Of a stretch of 64,000 nt of DNA, positions 1 to 9,420 are shown one piece after another. The notes under the pieces are model-generated. The model saw nothing but the letters and a program-made list of their open reading frames with translations. It ran no database searches and was not told the DNA's origin. Position numbers and translations under genes: made by a program. Source of the stretch: Rhinopithecus roxellana (Eukaryota > Chordata > Mammalia > Primates > Cercopithecidae); NCBI RefSeq assembly GCF_007565055.1, contig NC_044560.1, positions 85,565,295 through 85,629,294 on the forward strand. The letters run 5' to 3'. The first letter of the stretch is position 1. Each line of letters starts with the position of its first letter.

Positions 1-1090
1 GTCCTGTGTCCGTGATTCTGTGCTCTCTTGTAGCCTCTCCACTTAGGACAGGCTTCCCCTGCCGAAGCTTCGTGTGCCCTCACCGCTCTGAGTATCCATT
101 TCTTTGGCAGAAAATACTCTGCCAAACGGCAGCATAAGTCGGCTTTCTCTCTGTTTTCCTGTGTATGTTTTCCCTCCCCAGTGGCAGGCAATACCTCCCT
201 TGTTCTTTCTGCTCTAAACACAGCTAGGGTTTAGTTTATTTATTTATTTATTTTTTTACGAAAGCTTGTTATCCTCCAAGAAATAAATAAAGATGTTGTA
301 AGTAAGCAGAAAAGGCAGGAATCCAGGCATCTGCAGTTCCCTCCTCAGGATTTTATTTCCTGGGGAAATGCCCAGTGGGGATCACTCTAGGGCTGTCCCC
401 AAAGATATATTATAATAAACCACTGAGAGAATAAAGCTTCTGTGTCTCTGCCCTGGTAGCAAAGGCAGACCTACCGCTAAGAAGAGAGATCTTCCTGGCA
501 GAGGAGAGCAATGATATAGCCAGGCTACCCACTCAGAGGAGAACCAAGAGTCTTCAACCCTGCTACTATAAGGGATTTAGAACATTTCAAAACTTGTGTA
601 ACTTCTCACAAGTGAGTTAGATGTATTATCTCCTCTAGATTTCCCAGTAGGGATTAGTGCTAAAATGTAAATGCCCTCCTTACTTGTTTAAAGGGACTAG
701 AAAGCAAAGAGCCCGGAAGGCAGTGTCTCACTTGAAGGCTAATCTTGGTGGAGAGAATCCCAAGGAATAGATAGAGTGGCAGCTCAAAGACAAACCCTAC
801 AGAATGAACTTCAGAGCTCAAGACTCAGATTCCTGAATGCAGCTATTTTGTGAGAAGTGGAATCACAGACACCTTCTAGTGTATCCACCAAGCCTTCTTT
901 TTTCTGAAGTGTTCATGACACACTGGGGGCAGCCCTCAGGCAGCTGTGTCTACACCCTGTAACTCCATCCCCTGGCCATAAATGATTGGACCGGAGGAGA
1001 ACACTTGACCAGGATGGCCCAAGACATTTGAACTGAGGGACAGGGTTGGGAGCTGATCACTGAGCCATGCTATTAGCAGTGCTCTTGGGC
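1..1090. other. No gene or clear repeat seen
   Basis: I see no supported gene. The only low-complexity element is a short TTTA run near 232-256. The stretch looks like unique or heavily decayed non-coding DNA. Confidence 0.5.
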
Positions 1091-1160
1091 CAACTAACAG
1101 CAGCAGCTGGAGCAGCGGCAGCAGTATCACCTGGCAATGTGTTAGAAATGCAAATTCCTA

Positions 1161-1456
1161 GGCAGGGCACAGTGGTTCATGCCTGTAATCCCAGCACTTT
1201 GGGAGGCCAAGGCGGGTGGATCACGAGGTCAAGAGATCAAGACCATCCTGGCCAACAAGGTGAAAGCCCATCTCTACTACAAATACAAATATGAGCTGGG
1301 TGTGGTGGTGCACGCCTGTAGTCCCAGCTACTCAGGAGGCCAAGGCAGGAGAATCACTTGAACCCGGGAATTGGAGGTTGCAGTGAGCCAAGATCAACTG
1401 CACTCCAGCCTGGCGACAGAGCGAGACTCTGTCTCAAAAAAAAAAAAAAAAAAAAA
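1161..1456 (+). mobile_element. Alu SINE, full length (AluS/J-like)
   Basis: It starts GGCAGGGCACAGTGG and shows both arms, CCTGTAATCCCAGCACTTTGGGAGGCC then GTAGTCCCAGCTACTC. It ends in a 21-base A run at 1436-1456 that passes straight into a GA-rich microsatellite. It lies inside MER5A and is therefore younger than it. Confidence 0.95.
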
Positions 1457-1600
1457 GAGAAGAAGAAGAAGAGGAGGAAGAAGAGGAAGAGAGAAGAAGA
1501 AGAAGAAGAAGAAGAAGAAGAAGAAGAAGAAGAAGAAGAAGAAGAAGAAGAAGAAGAAGAAGAAGAAGAAGAGAGAAGAAGAGGAAGAAGAAGAAGAAGA
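1457..1600 (+). repeat. (GAA)n microsatellite grown from the Alu tail
   Basis: The tract is purine-only. Its uninterrupted core at 1493-1572 is 80 bases, or 26 full GAA units plus two bases. It is flanked by imperfect GAGGAGGAAGAAGAG and GAGAGAAGAAGAGG segments. It directly continues the Alu A tail. Long GAA/TTC runs can form triplexes and are length-unstable. Open frames across it encode only Lys/Arg/Glu and are not genes. Confidence 0.97.
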
Positions 1601-1679
1601 TCCCTGCTAGAGTTTGGGCCCAGGAGTCCTCCTGGTGATTCTAATGCTACTGAAGTTAAAGAAGTTTTGCCCTAGAGGG

Positions 1680-1853
1680 AAGGAAGTCTACGAACTCCTA
1701 CTGCTAAGTTCCTCCCTCAGCTAGGTTATTCAACTGTTTCTTCGAATTCCATGAGACACTGCAATATATTTCGAATAAATCAAATATAATATACCTTAAG
1801 CTACTTCCAATTGGTTTCTATTACGTGCAACCAAGAGAACCTTAACTAATACA
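1680..1853 (+). mobile_element. 3' end of an LTR-like relic
   Basis: GAATAAATC is followed by ATTGGTTTC...GAGAACCTTAACTAATACAG. This resembles the closing part of MaLR/ERVL-type LTRs, with a polyadenylation signal then a CTAATACA terminus. No 5' part is recognisable. An old L1 end is the alternative. Confidence 0.35.
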
Positions 1854-2059
1854 GCTCGTTGAGCCTGAGATAACAGAAGTAGACAGCTCCATCCCCCAAG
1901 TCACCACTAACTACCCTCTCTCTCTTCATGCTGGACCCCAAAGAAAGGAGGGCCACAGCCAGGTCACCTCCCATTCCTCTGGTGGGAATCACCCTAATCC
2001 CTCCTTTCTCTCCTTTCTGCCCTACAGTTATTTGGATTTGCCCTTTTATTAATTTGTTT

Positions 2060-2350
2060 TTCAGCTCACTTTTTAAATTGACAAATAATAATTGTTTATA
2101 TTTATAGGGTACAATATGATGTTTCAATACATGTCTATATTGGGAAACTATCAAATCAGGCTAATTAACATATCCATCCCCTCACATACTCATTATTTCT
2201 TTGTGGTGAAAACACCTGAAATCTAGCCTCTTAGCAATTTTGAAATATATATTATTATTAACTAAAGCCATCATGCTGTACAATAGATCAGAGAACTAAC
2301 TCCTCCTAACTGAAACTTTGTACCCTTTGATCAATAGTTCCCCTCTCCCC
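2060..2350 (+). mobile_element. L1M-type 3' UTR fragment
   Basis: Diagnostic pieces are AATTGACAAATAATAATTG, GGGTACAATATGATGTTTC, CTAATTAACATATCCATC, CATGCTGTACAATAGATC and GAAACTTTGTACCCTTTGA. They come in the order of old mammalian L1 3' UTRs. It may continue weakly to about 2480. It has no coding capacity. Confidence 0.65.
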
Positions 2351-2734
2351 AGATCCTTTACATACCATCTCAACCTATAAGCTAACAAGTTGCTGTAATA
2401 CCTTGATTCTTCCCGCTTTGGTCAGTGCTATAACTAACCCCTCTGTCTCCATAGCAGAGGTATCCACCCCCCTTTTTCCCAAGGACACATTTCTCTTCCA
2501 TTTCCTTTGAAGGAGGTAGAAAGCTTCTCACAGTAGCAACCAGGATTATATGATTAGTATAGACACCATTCAGACACCAACCAAAGCTGCCTAGCTCTAA
2601 AACCCATATTCATTCCACTGTAAAGCTATGTTTCACCCACAAACCATCTCCTTAAGCCCATGTGCCTCTGAGTGAGGAGGCAGCAGCTGAGCTAAGAGCC
2701 TCCCTGCCATCCCCCCATCCAAACTGAGTAAGTT

Positions 2735-3075
2735 ATGCATCACTTAAGACCAAGATACGTTTGAGAGATGTGTCATTTGGGCAATTTGGTTGTTGTGCGG
2801 ACATCAAAGAGAATATTTACACAAAACTAGATGACATAGCCTAGTATACACCCAGGCTATATGGTATAACTTGTTGCTCCCAGGCTAAAACCTGCATAGC
2901 ATGCTAGTGCATTGAATGCTGTAGGCAACTGTAACACAGTGGCAAGTATTTGTGTCTCTAAACATAGGAAAGGTACACAGTAAAAAGATGGTATTATCAT
3001 CTTTTGTGACACGTGATCGAACACTAACCAAAATGTCATCAAGTGACTTATGACCATATTGTGCTCTGCAAAGCA
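2735..3075. mobile_element. Old interspersed repeat, probably DNA-transposon derived
   Basis: The stretch TGCATCACTTAAGACCAAGATACG...CATAGCCTAGTATACACC...AGGCTATATGGTATA...GTAACACAGTGGCAAGTATTTGTG matches a repeat consensus I remember but cannot name reliably. It lies next to the Tigger-type relic and may be its 3' terminal part, although C-terminal transposase sequence would then be missing. Confidence 0.4.
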
Positions 3076-3107
3076 ACAGATTTTACCCTTCATTTTACTA
3101 CTTTGTT

Positions 3108-3145
3108 TTATGGGTGTGTGTGTGTGTGCGTGCATGTGTGTGTGT
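3108..3145. repeat. (TG)n microsatellite, interrupted
   Basis: TG dinucleotides are broken by GTGCGTGCATG in the middle. This is an ordinary imperfect dinucleotide repeat. Confidence 0.9.
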
Positions 3146-3189
3146 TAACAAGTTCAGTTCCAAACAGCTGTTTGTAAGTCTGCTTGTTT

Positions 3190-3714
3190 GCGACTGCAAA
3201 GAACCTCATGAAGGCTAAGCTTGTAATCCCCAGACCCATTTCCACTAGATAGAGGAGTGAGTTGATGCTTCACATAATATGTTTTGCTCTGATGTGTCTT
3301 TTCCAAAACAGCCCTAGTTCTCCCACTTTTAAAATCTGTTAAAGCAAGTAAACCTCCTCCTTAAAGCTCTCTACAGAGAAAGTCTTGGCGGCTACAGTGT
3401 CAACATCTCTTTGACCTTGTATGGACTTTAGGGGCCCTGAGCCTGAAAAATCATTTATGGCTTGCAACAAGCAACAGTTCACCATGGCCTTTAAGTTCTC
3501 AAACAGACTCCTATCCTTTCCTGAACTCATAGTAGGCTGAGGCTCCACTGATACTTCTCCTCTCTAGCCATGCACTCAAAAGTTTTTCTCCTTTTTTGAT
3601 TTTTGGCAATTGCTTCTCATTACTTTTTGCTGATTATTGTCAATAGCATGGGTGCAGCATTTTTTTTTTTTACATGTTGCCTGATTTACTTTCCATCCTT
3701 CACAATCACACCGC

Positions 3715-3781
<67 letters not shown>

Positions 3782-3955
3782 TTTCACTTGCAACATCCAT
3801 TTTCTCACCACTTTCAATTTTTAAAATTATTATTCCACTTTGGATTGCATCGTAACCATATGTCTCTTCCAACCAGCATTTTCAATAAGCTCACTTGCCA
3901 CTTCTCCACTTATTGGTCATGATGATAACAACATTTATAAAATACCTTAAGTGTA
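3190..3955 (-). pseudogene. Tigger/pogo-type transposase relic
   Basis: On the minus strand, 3780-3872 gives ILKIESGEKMDVASETG, which resembles the N-terminal helix-turn-helix of Tigger/CENP-B-like transposases (pattern II.K.ESGEK..DVA.ETG). Further downstream, about 3290-3400, a frame reads VDTVAAKTFSVESFKEE followed by LQQILKVGELGLFWKRH. This parallels the Tigger catalytic stretch around its first Asp, where the family has V-D-E-T-G-L and this copy has V-G-E-L-G-L. The reading is broken by stops and frame shifts and by a 60-base A run (T on this strand) at 3718-3777. Most of the C-terminal half is gone. Family members are TcMar-type cut-and-paste transposases. This copy is dead. The protein resemblance is my own reading by eye, so the subfamily is unknown. 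Confidence 0.5.
3718..3777 (+). repeat. Uninterrupted A60 homopolymer
   Basis: Sixty A in a row sit between ACACCGCTGT and CCTGTTTCAC with no Alu or L1 body attached. The run breaks the Tigger-type reading frame. A purity of 60 of 60 points to recent origin, ongoing slippage or an assembly artefact. Confidence 0.95.
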
Positions 3956-4074
3956 ACACAGACAGCACAAACATGCCCCAACAAATCAGGTGACAACCAG
4001 TCACAACTGCTACCGCCATCTGTTGGTAGCAGGAAGAGCTAAAGTGCTTTTGCCATGGAGCAGCAGTCAACAGG

Positions 4075-4256
4075 CTTTAGGTATTTATAAATAAAGTTTT
4101 ATTGAAACACATCCATGTCTATTTATTTAAGTACTGTCTATGTCAGCTTTTGAGCTACAGTGGCAGAGTGGAGTAGTTGTGACCGAAACCGTATGGTCCT
4201 CAACACCAAAAGTATTTATGATCTGGACCTTTACAGAAACAGTTTGCCAACCCCTG
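4075..4256 (-). mobile_element. MER3-like hAT element
   Basis: The minus strand begins CAGGGGTTGGCAAACTG...CTGTAAAGGTCCAGATC and continues through GACCATACGGT and CAACTACTCCACTCTG to CAATAAAACTTTATTTA. This is the order of the MER3 consensus as I remember it. It is non-autonomous. A related copy lies at 42040-42262. Confidence 0.7.
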
Positions 4257-4334
4257 CTCTGGAGTGTTTATAAAAATTAATAAATTTAAAGTTTGCAAAT
4301 AGAGAAATACACAGCTTGAGTCTACACATGACTC

Positions 4335-4626
4335 AGTGTTGTGGGAGGGATCCAGGGGGAGTTAATTGAATCATGGGGGCCAGTCTTTCCTGTGCTACTC
4401 TCGTGATAGTGAATAAGTCTCATGAAATCTGACGGGTTTATCAGGGGTTTCCGCTTTTGATTCTTCCTCATTTTTTCTCTTGTTGCCACTATGTAGGAAA
4501 TACCTTTCACCCCTGCCATGATTCTGAGGTCTCCCCAGCCATGTGGAACTGTAATTCCAATTAAACCTCTTTTTCTTCCCAGTCTCGGATATGTCTTTAA
4601 CAGCAGCATGAAAATGGACTAATACA
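4335..4626 (+). mobile_element. MST/THE1-type MaLR LTR, 5' truncated
   Basis: It contains GTTGTGGGAGGGATCCAGG, TGAATCATGGGGGCC, GTGATAGTGAATAAGTCTCATG, CCCCAGCCATGTGGAACTG, TTAAACCTCTTTTTC and the terminus GGACTAATACA. The first 60 or so bases of the LTR are missing. No internal retroviral sequence follows, so it is a solo or truncated LTR. Confidence 0.85.
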
Positions 4627-4854
4627 CTCAGATAGATGGCCCTCGTGAAGCTCATTTGCATGAGACCTGAGAGCCTTTTGAGATAATTTATCCTAAGTAA
4701 AGAAGGGATCAAACTCAAATAACCTGACCCAGCTGGATAGTTTAATCAATGAAAGAAAATTTCTCATTACTACCTGATGGTTGTAAGTCCAACTCGTCTT
4801 AGTCTATTTCCATAGAGACGCATCTGGATCTTGGAGTGAAGTGAGCTTACCTCA

Positions 4855-5190
4855 GTCAACTGTGGCCTCAATAATGCTGCGTAACAAACCATCCAAAACT
4901 TGGTGGCATACAACAGTCAGCATTTACTCCTTACTCTGGCATCTGCAGGTCTACTGGGGAGGCTCTGCCTCAAGCCACAGGCCTGCTGTATCTGGCTTTG
5001 TTCCCCAGGTTTCTCGATCTGGAGGGCATGATCTTCTCCCGGCAATGGCAAAGGCCCAAGAAGGCAAATCCAATTGCACAAGCACATTCCAAGCTTTTGC
5101 TTGCTTTGTATCTGCTAACATCCCATTAGCCCAAGCAAGTCACACGGCCAAGCTCAGCATTAACGGTTGGGAAGTACATTTCTCTCCTAG
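4855..5190 (-). mobile_element. MLT1-like MaLR LTR relic, reverse orientation
   Basis: The plus strand reads GCTGCGTAACAAACCATCC...ACTTGGTGGCATACAACAG and later CAAGCAAGTCACACGGCCAAGC. These are reverse-orientation landmarks of old MLT1-type LTRs. A 133-residue open frame across it has no recognisable protein features. Confidence 0.5.
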
Positions 5191-5199
5191 AGGTTTGGG

Positions 5200-5912
5200 G
5201 AGAGAAAATGAATATTTGCTGAACAATAAAATACCTAAGTAAAGACAGGAGGGCCTATGTCATCCAACTTTACAGAAGTTTGGGATGTCTCCAAGATAGT
5301 GCAGCAAAAGAGGCGAGAGGCTTTCTCCCTTCCTCTCCACCTACAACAGACCACTATTCAGCTTTGGCCCTCTGAACTGTGTCCCTTGAGAGATGGCAGC
5401 AATAACAGAGCCCAGAGCCCAGTGAAGCAACAGTGGGCCAATAGTGGTGACTGGTGGACACTTCTGGGCCTGGCAGACAAGCAGCAGAGCTCAAGGGGTT
5501 GCCCAAGAGTGCAGAGGGAGAGGCTGCAGTGCCCAGCAGAGCAGTAGCAGTGCCCGGAGTTCCCAACACCTGCAGAGTAGCCATGACGTCTGCAGAGCCA
5601 TGCCCAGCAGAGCAGCAGCACCCCCTAGAGGGCAACATGGTGCTTACTGAAACAGCAGCACGTGTCCAGAAGTGCCAGAGACATCCCAGGGCTTCTTGGG
5701 AAACTATGAGATTTTTCAGAGGATGGTAAAGTGGGGGCACAAGACAGTGAAATTTGAGTCACTCCTGTTACCCATGATCTCATTGATACCCATGGACTGG
5801 TGGATCCTGGGGAAATTTCCATTATATAAAGTGGGATGTCTAACCCTGAATCCCAGACTCCCTCAGAGCAGAGAACAAGTTCCCCAAAATACATACACAC
5901 ACAGACATATGA

Positions 5913-5947
<35 letters not shown>

Positions 5948-6845
5948 AAGAGCACAAATACCCTTAGATCCCACCCATCAGAAAGAAACAGGAGCCTTGG
6001 CTCCTCCTAGCATCCCCTTCCTTCTTTCCATAGACTCATCAAACATAGATTTCTGCCTATTCTAACCAAGACAGGCCAGTGATCTGTAAATAATCCTGTG
6101 CCTGGAGGGCAGAGCAGCCTCAATTCTGGGGTCTCAGGAGAAGAACACTGGAATGGCCTCTTTGTGGGGAAGCTCCTCCCTGCTCTCCATCTGTCCAGCC
6201 CCACCAAGCCCTGTAGCTGGAGATCATTAAGCAGTAAGGACATCCCTAATGGTGGCTAATGGCGGGCTTAAGTACTCGTTACCCGAAAGAACCCCTGGGG
6301 TTGGCTCACTTACTGTATTGAGTGATCCTGCAGACCCACAGAGCCACTCTTTCTAATGAGGAGATCGACTGAATGCTGAATTCAAGCCCAGAAAATGGCT
6401 GGGGAGGGAAGGGGAGCCCTGCCAAGGCCCTCTGTAAGGGTCGAATGTGAAAGCACAGCCCTCCTCTTGCTGTTCCCCTGTGGCTCCAGTTGCCCAGGCT
6501 GCCCTGAGGGGTTGAATAGTGAATATGGTGTTAATATTTATCAGCTGAGGCTTTCAGGCCAGCCTCAACTTTCACCTCCACTCTAACTCAGTCACCAATC
6601 CCATGATAACAGCCTGGAGCCCTTGCTTCCCCAGAGGTGCCCTGCTTCAAAAATCCATTCTGCCTCTGGTTGCCTGCTCTCCAGGTTCTCTCCCACCTGC
6701 CTCCCACCACCCCTGCCTTTCCTTGCGCATTCTCTATACCAGTCATGACCACACATTTCTTCCAAGTGTTCAAGTCACAAACTTAAATATCCATCCTCTC
6801 CTTTGAATCCATCACCAAATCCTACTGACCCTTCTTTCTAAATGT
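5200..6845. other. Unassigned non-coding stretch
   Basis: I recognise no gene or repeat here apart from the GA repeat. Overlapping short frames on both strands near 5350-5740 follow a CAG/CTG-rich composition and show no domain. A small AT-rich block near 6520-6560 (GTTAATATTTATCAGCTGAGG) is the only part that looks like possible conserved sequence. Confidence 0.45.
5917..5945. repeat. (GA)n microsatellite
   Basis: About 14 uninterrupted AG units follow ACATACACACACAGACATATG. Confidence 0.95.
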
Positions 6846-6849
6846 CTCT

Positions 6850-7030
6850 TAAATTTACCCAGCTCTCTCCATCTTCCTTGTGCAACTTCCCATCATCTCT
6901 CACTTGGCCAATTGCACAAGCGCATTCAAGGCAAGGACCTTGTTGTATCCATCTTTGTATCTCAAATGTTGCACCCAGGCCTGGCACAAGATAAGAAATC
7001 ATGAAATTCTTATCAAACGAATGGGCCAAA
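6850..7030 (+). mobile_element. L2 3' end fragment, weak
   Basis: GGCAAGGACCTTGTTGTATCC...CTTTGTATCTC...GGCCTGGCACAAGATAAG follows the order of the L2 3' end (ordinary form: gggcagggacc...tgtatcccca...gcctggcacatag). Confidence 0.4.
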
Positions 7031-7054
7031 ACATATTCACAGCATTGGTCTCAG

Positions 7055-7200
7055 TTTGTGTCCCTTCCCCAGTACTAGCTGTGTGTACTTGGACTGGTCA
7101 CTTGACTGCTCTGAGCCTCGGATTCTCCACCTGAGAAGCAGATAATTCAATCTCAAGTAGAATTGTTTTAGAGATAGAAGGAAATAACACTATAACAGAA
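7055..7200 (+). mobile_element. MIR SINE fragment
   Basis: CTAGCTGTGTGTACTTGGACTGG...GACTGCTCTGAGCCTC matches the MIR core (tgtgtgaccttgggcaag...ctctgagcctcag). Confidence 0.5.
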
Positions 7201-7644
7201 GGAATTAGTTCTGTTAATAGTAAAATGAGAAACAATGACTTAAGCCAAGGAGGGCTTTTCTTTCTTCTCTGGTAAGAAGAAAGCCTCTGGAAGATGTTGT
7301 TGCTATGTTGGCCCAAAGGCACAGGGACATCTAGGCCAAGACTTCTACCACATTCTTAGCCTTTTCCTTATGATTAACTCGTGGTTACAATATGGCAACT
7401 GTGCCTCCAACATCAGCCCACTTTCCAGGTAAAAAGAAGGGGAAATGCCAAGGGCAATGAACAAAAGGAGTTCATGCTAACTGAATATGCCATTATAAAG
7501 AACTCCATGCAGTTTCAATTTGGCCAAAAAATAAAGCTTTGGACCAGACATCAAATATCTGCATCAATGGCTGTATCAGTCAGGGTTTTTGTTAAAGGTA
7601 CTGGAAACATCTCTGGCTATATTAATTTTTTAAGATAATTTCTC

Positions 7645-7778
7645 TTGGGAGGCTGAGGCAGGAGAATTGCTTGAACCCGGGAGGTGGAGGTTGCAGTGAG
7701 CTGAGATCATGCCACTGCACTCCAGCCTGGGTGACAGAGTGAGACTCCATCTCAAAAACAAAAAGAGAGAGAGAGAGA
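7645..7778 (+). mobile_element. Alu, 3' half only, with (GA)n tail
   Basis: It starts within the right arm at GGGAGGCTGAGGCAGGAG and runs to GAGACTCCATCTC, then CAAAAACAAAAA and a short GA run. Flanks AATTTCTC and AATTTCTT look like the target-site duplication, so this is a 5'-truncated insertion. It lies inside an unnamed older repeat beginning near 7570 (GTATCAGTCAGGG). Confidence 0.85.
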
Positions 7779-8059
7779 ATTTCTTAGAATGATATTGGAG
7801 GCTCACAAAATTATTATGAGGCTGAGGTACCAGGGTTGAAAAATAAGCAAGAACCAAGGGCTCCCCCAAGGGCCAAAACACAGGAAATGATCTGGCTAGG
7901 ATGCTATGGTCACTACAAAAGGACACTGACACTAGCCACAATTGCTGTTGCCACTGGGCACTACCAAGGTTACCACAAATGAATTCCCAACCGTTGGTGG
8001 GAGTTTTTTCATTAAGTGCCCCATACTAAAAGTCTAGTACAACCGATTGGCCAAGCTCA

Positions 8060-8554
8060 GTGTATCGATCAGGGTCCTGGCAGGAATTGGGAAGGGTTTG
8101 AGAAGAGTTTAATAAAGGGGCCATTTACAAAGGTGAGAGGAGGGTGTAGGGAAACTGAAGGAATGGTTCAGCATTCTGGAGTTTGTAATAGCAAAGTGCC
8201 ATGATTGCCCACCTGCAGGAGGCAAGGAACAGAGTGGTTACTAGAACCCAGAAAGAAAAGAAAGTTTTGCAGAGAGAGAGGGCCACCTACAGGAGCTATA
8301 ACTTTTGGTGGAGGGACACAGTCAGTCAGTCTAAGGTGATCCTGCGGGGAAACATCTAGGAAAATCAATGCCCTGACCTCACTCTTCCTTCTTTCTAACC
8401 TCCTACAACACTCCTCATTGACCACACCCACCTGAAACCCAAAGGGCAAGGAGCTCATTGATCTGGTGGGGAAAGGCCAGCCCCTGGGGACACAGAACAG
8501 AGTGGAGAATGGTGGCAAAATAATCTGAAGAAGCCAATAACAATATCTAGCACA
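8060..8554 (-). mobile_element. ERVL-class LTR
   Basis: The stretch begins TGTATCGATCAGGGTCCTGGC and ends ATCTAGCACA, so it has TG...CA ends over about 495 bases. It contains GTTTAATAAAGGGGCCATTTAC and AAGGGCAAGGAGCTC. The adjoining pol relic is antisense, so I infer this is its 3' LTR in reverse orientation. The minus strand just before the LTR reads GTAAAAAGGGTGG, a plausible remnant polypurine tract. I cannot fix the subfamily (MLT2, LTR16 or LTR33-like). Confidence 0.55.
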
Positions 8555-8839
8555 AGCCACCCTTTTTACATCTCAGCATCTACTTTGGTCATTCCTCAGG
8601 GTAAAAAGTTCATGTCATCAATACAGAGAACACACAAAGTCCATCTCTTCTGTATCATTACAAGGTAATGTCAATTCAGTCAAACTCTCTACTGAAACCT
8701 AAAAAAGGAATACCACCAGTATTCTTCATATAAGGTAGTAGAGGAGGAGAAAAAGAGAAAAATAACTGGCATAAAGCTTAGCTGCTACTCTCCATGCTTT
8801 TACAGCTAAACATGAGACCTAAGTAGGTAACTGTAGTGC

Positions 8840-9420
8840 CCTCTTCTACCGCCCAATCCATGTACCCCTTGGCCTCTTGGAATGCCTTCACTAAATGGGA
8901 CTTATTGCCCAATGGAGTGACCTAATCCTTCATTCTTGTGAGATCCAAGTCCTCAGTGGTCTTGTCTGTATTAGGTTGCCACAGTTTTCCATTGGTCAGG
9001 ACTATTGCACAGGTGAGTACTGACATATGTTCCAGTGGCCCTGTGGTTCCAAAGCAGGGTACTTCTTGCCACCATTGTGTGGCAACAAACCAATTTTCCC
9101 TGGCAACCAGGATCAACTATCCTGGCCAGCACAGAGATACCCCCTTCAGCCTGGTGGTTCAGCCACACAGGGATCCCAGAATGGCCAGGGGACTATCTCA
9201 GCTTCTAATTACCGGGAAGCCCAAGGTCAAGGAGACAGCAAGTGAAAGAATCTTCAAGTAGGTTACTAAGTGTAATTGTGAAAGAACTACTTCCACTTCT
9301 TCCTTGGGGCCTAGATCCATTCACTCCGGCTATGGAACAGCACCAGATATTGACTACTGGTTTAAGGCATATACCATACCCTGCAGAATCCAACCTCACC
9401 TTCACAGATGCTATTCATCA
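8840..9420 (-). pseudogene. ERVL pol remnant, dUTPase-like region
   Basis: On the minus strand, several frames together resemble the dUTPase-like and adjacent 3' pol part of HERV-L-type elements. The segment around IVDPGCQGK parallels the conserved ID.DYQGE-type dUTPase motif, followed by a T/C-rich region, ACTGTGGCAACC and ATGAAGGATTAGGTCACTCC. The frame is broken several times, so no single protein spans it, and nothing is functional. In intact family members this region lies at the 3' end of pol, next to the 3' LTR, since ERVL lacks env. The LTR at 8060-8554 sits on the expected side. The 280 bases between LTR and pol (8560-8840) are purine/AT-rich and unresolved. The assignment rests on nucleotide resemblance to a remembered consensus. 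Confidence 0.55.

Larger units (their letters stand above)
1093..1660 (+). mobile_element. MER5A hAT DNA transposon, split by an Alu
   Basis: Left part 1093-1160 carries the MER5A signature ATCACCTGG...GTTAGAAATGCAAATTC. The right part, about 1610-1660, carries GGGCCCAGG and CTCCTGGTGATTCTAATGC. The Alu and its tail lie between them. MER5A is a non-autonomous Charlie-type element with no coding capacity. The middle of the right half appears deleted. The name comes from a remembered consensus. Confidence 0.65.

Noticed and set aside
1358..1675. Open frames rich in Lys/Glu
   Set aside because: They are translations of the Alu tail and the GAA microsatellite, with no independent coding signal.
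4841..5242. 133-codon plus-strand frame
   Set aside because: It lies largely in a reverse MLT1-like LTR. No protein features.
5530..5640. Coding CAG repeat
   Set aside because: CAGCAG words are scattered and interrupted, with no consistent frame or exon structure.
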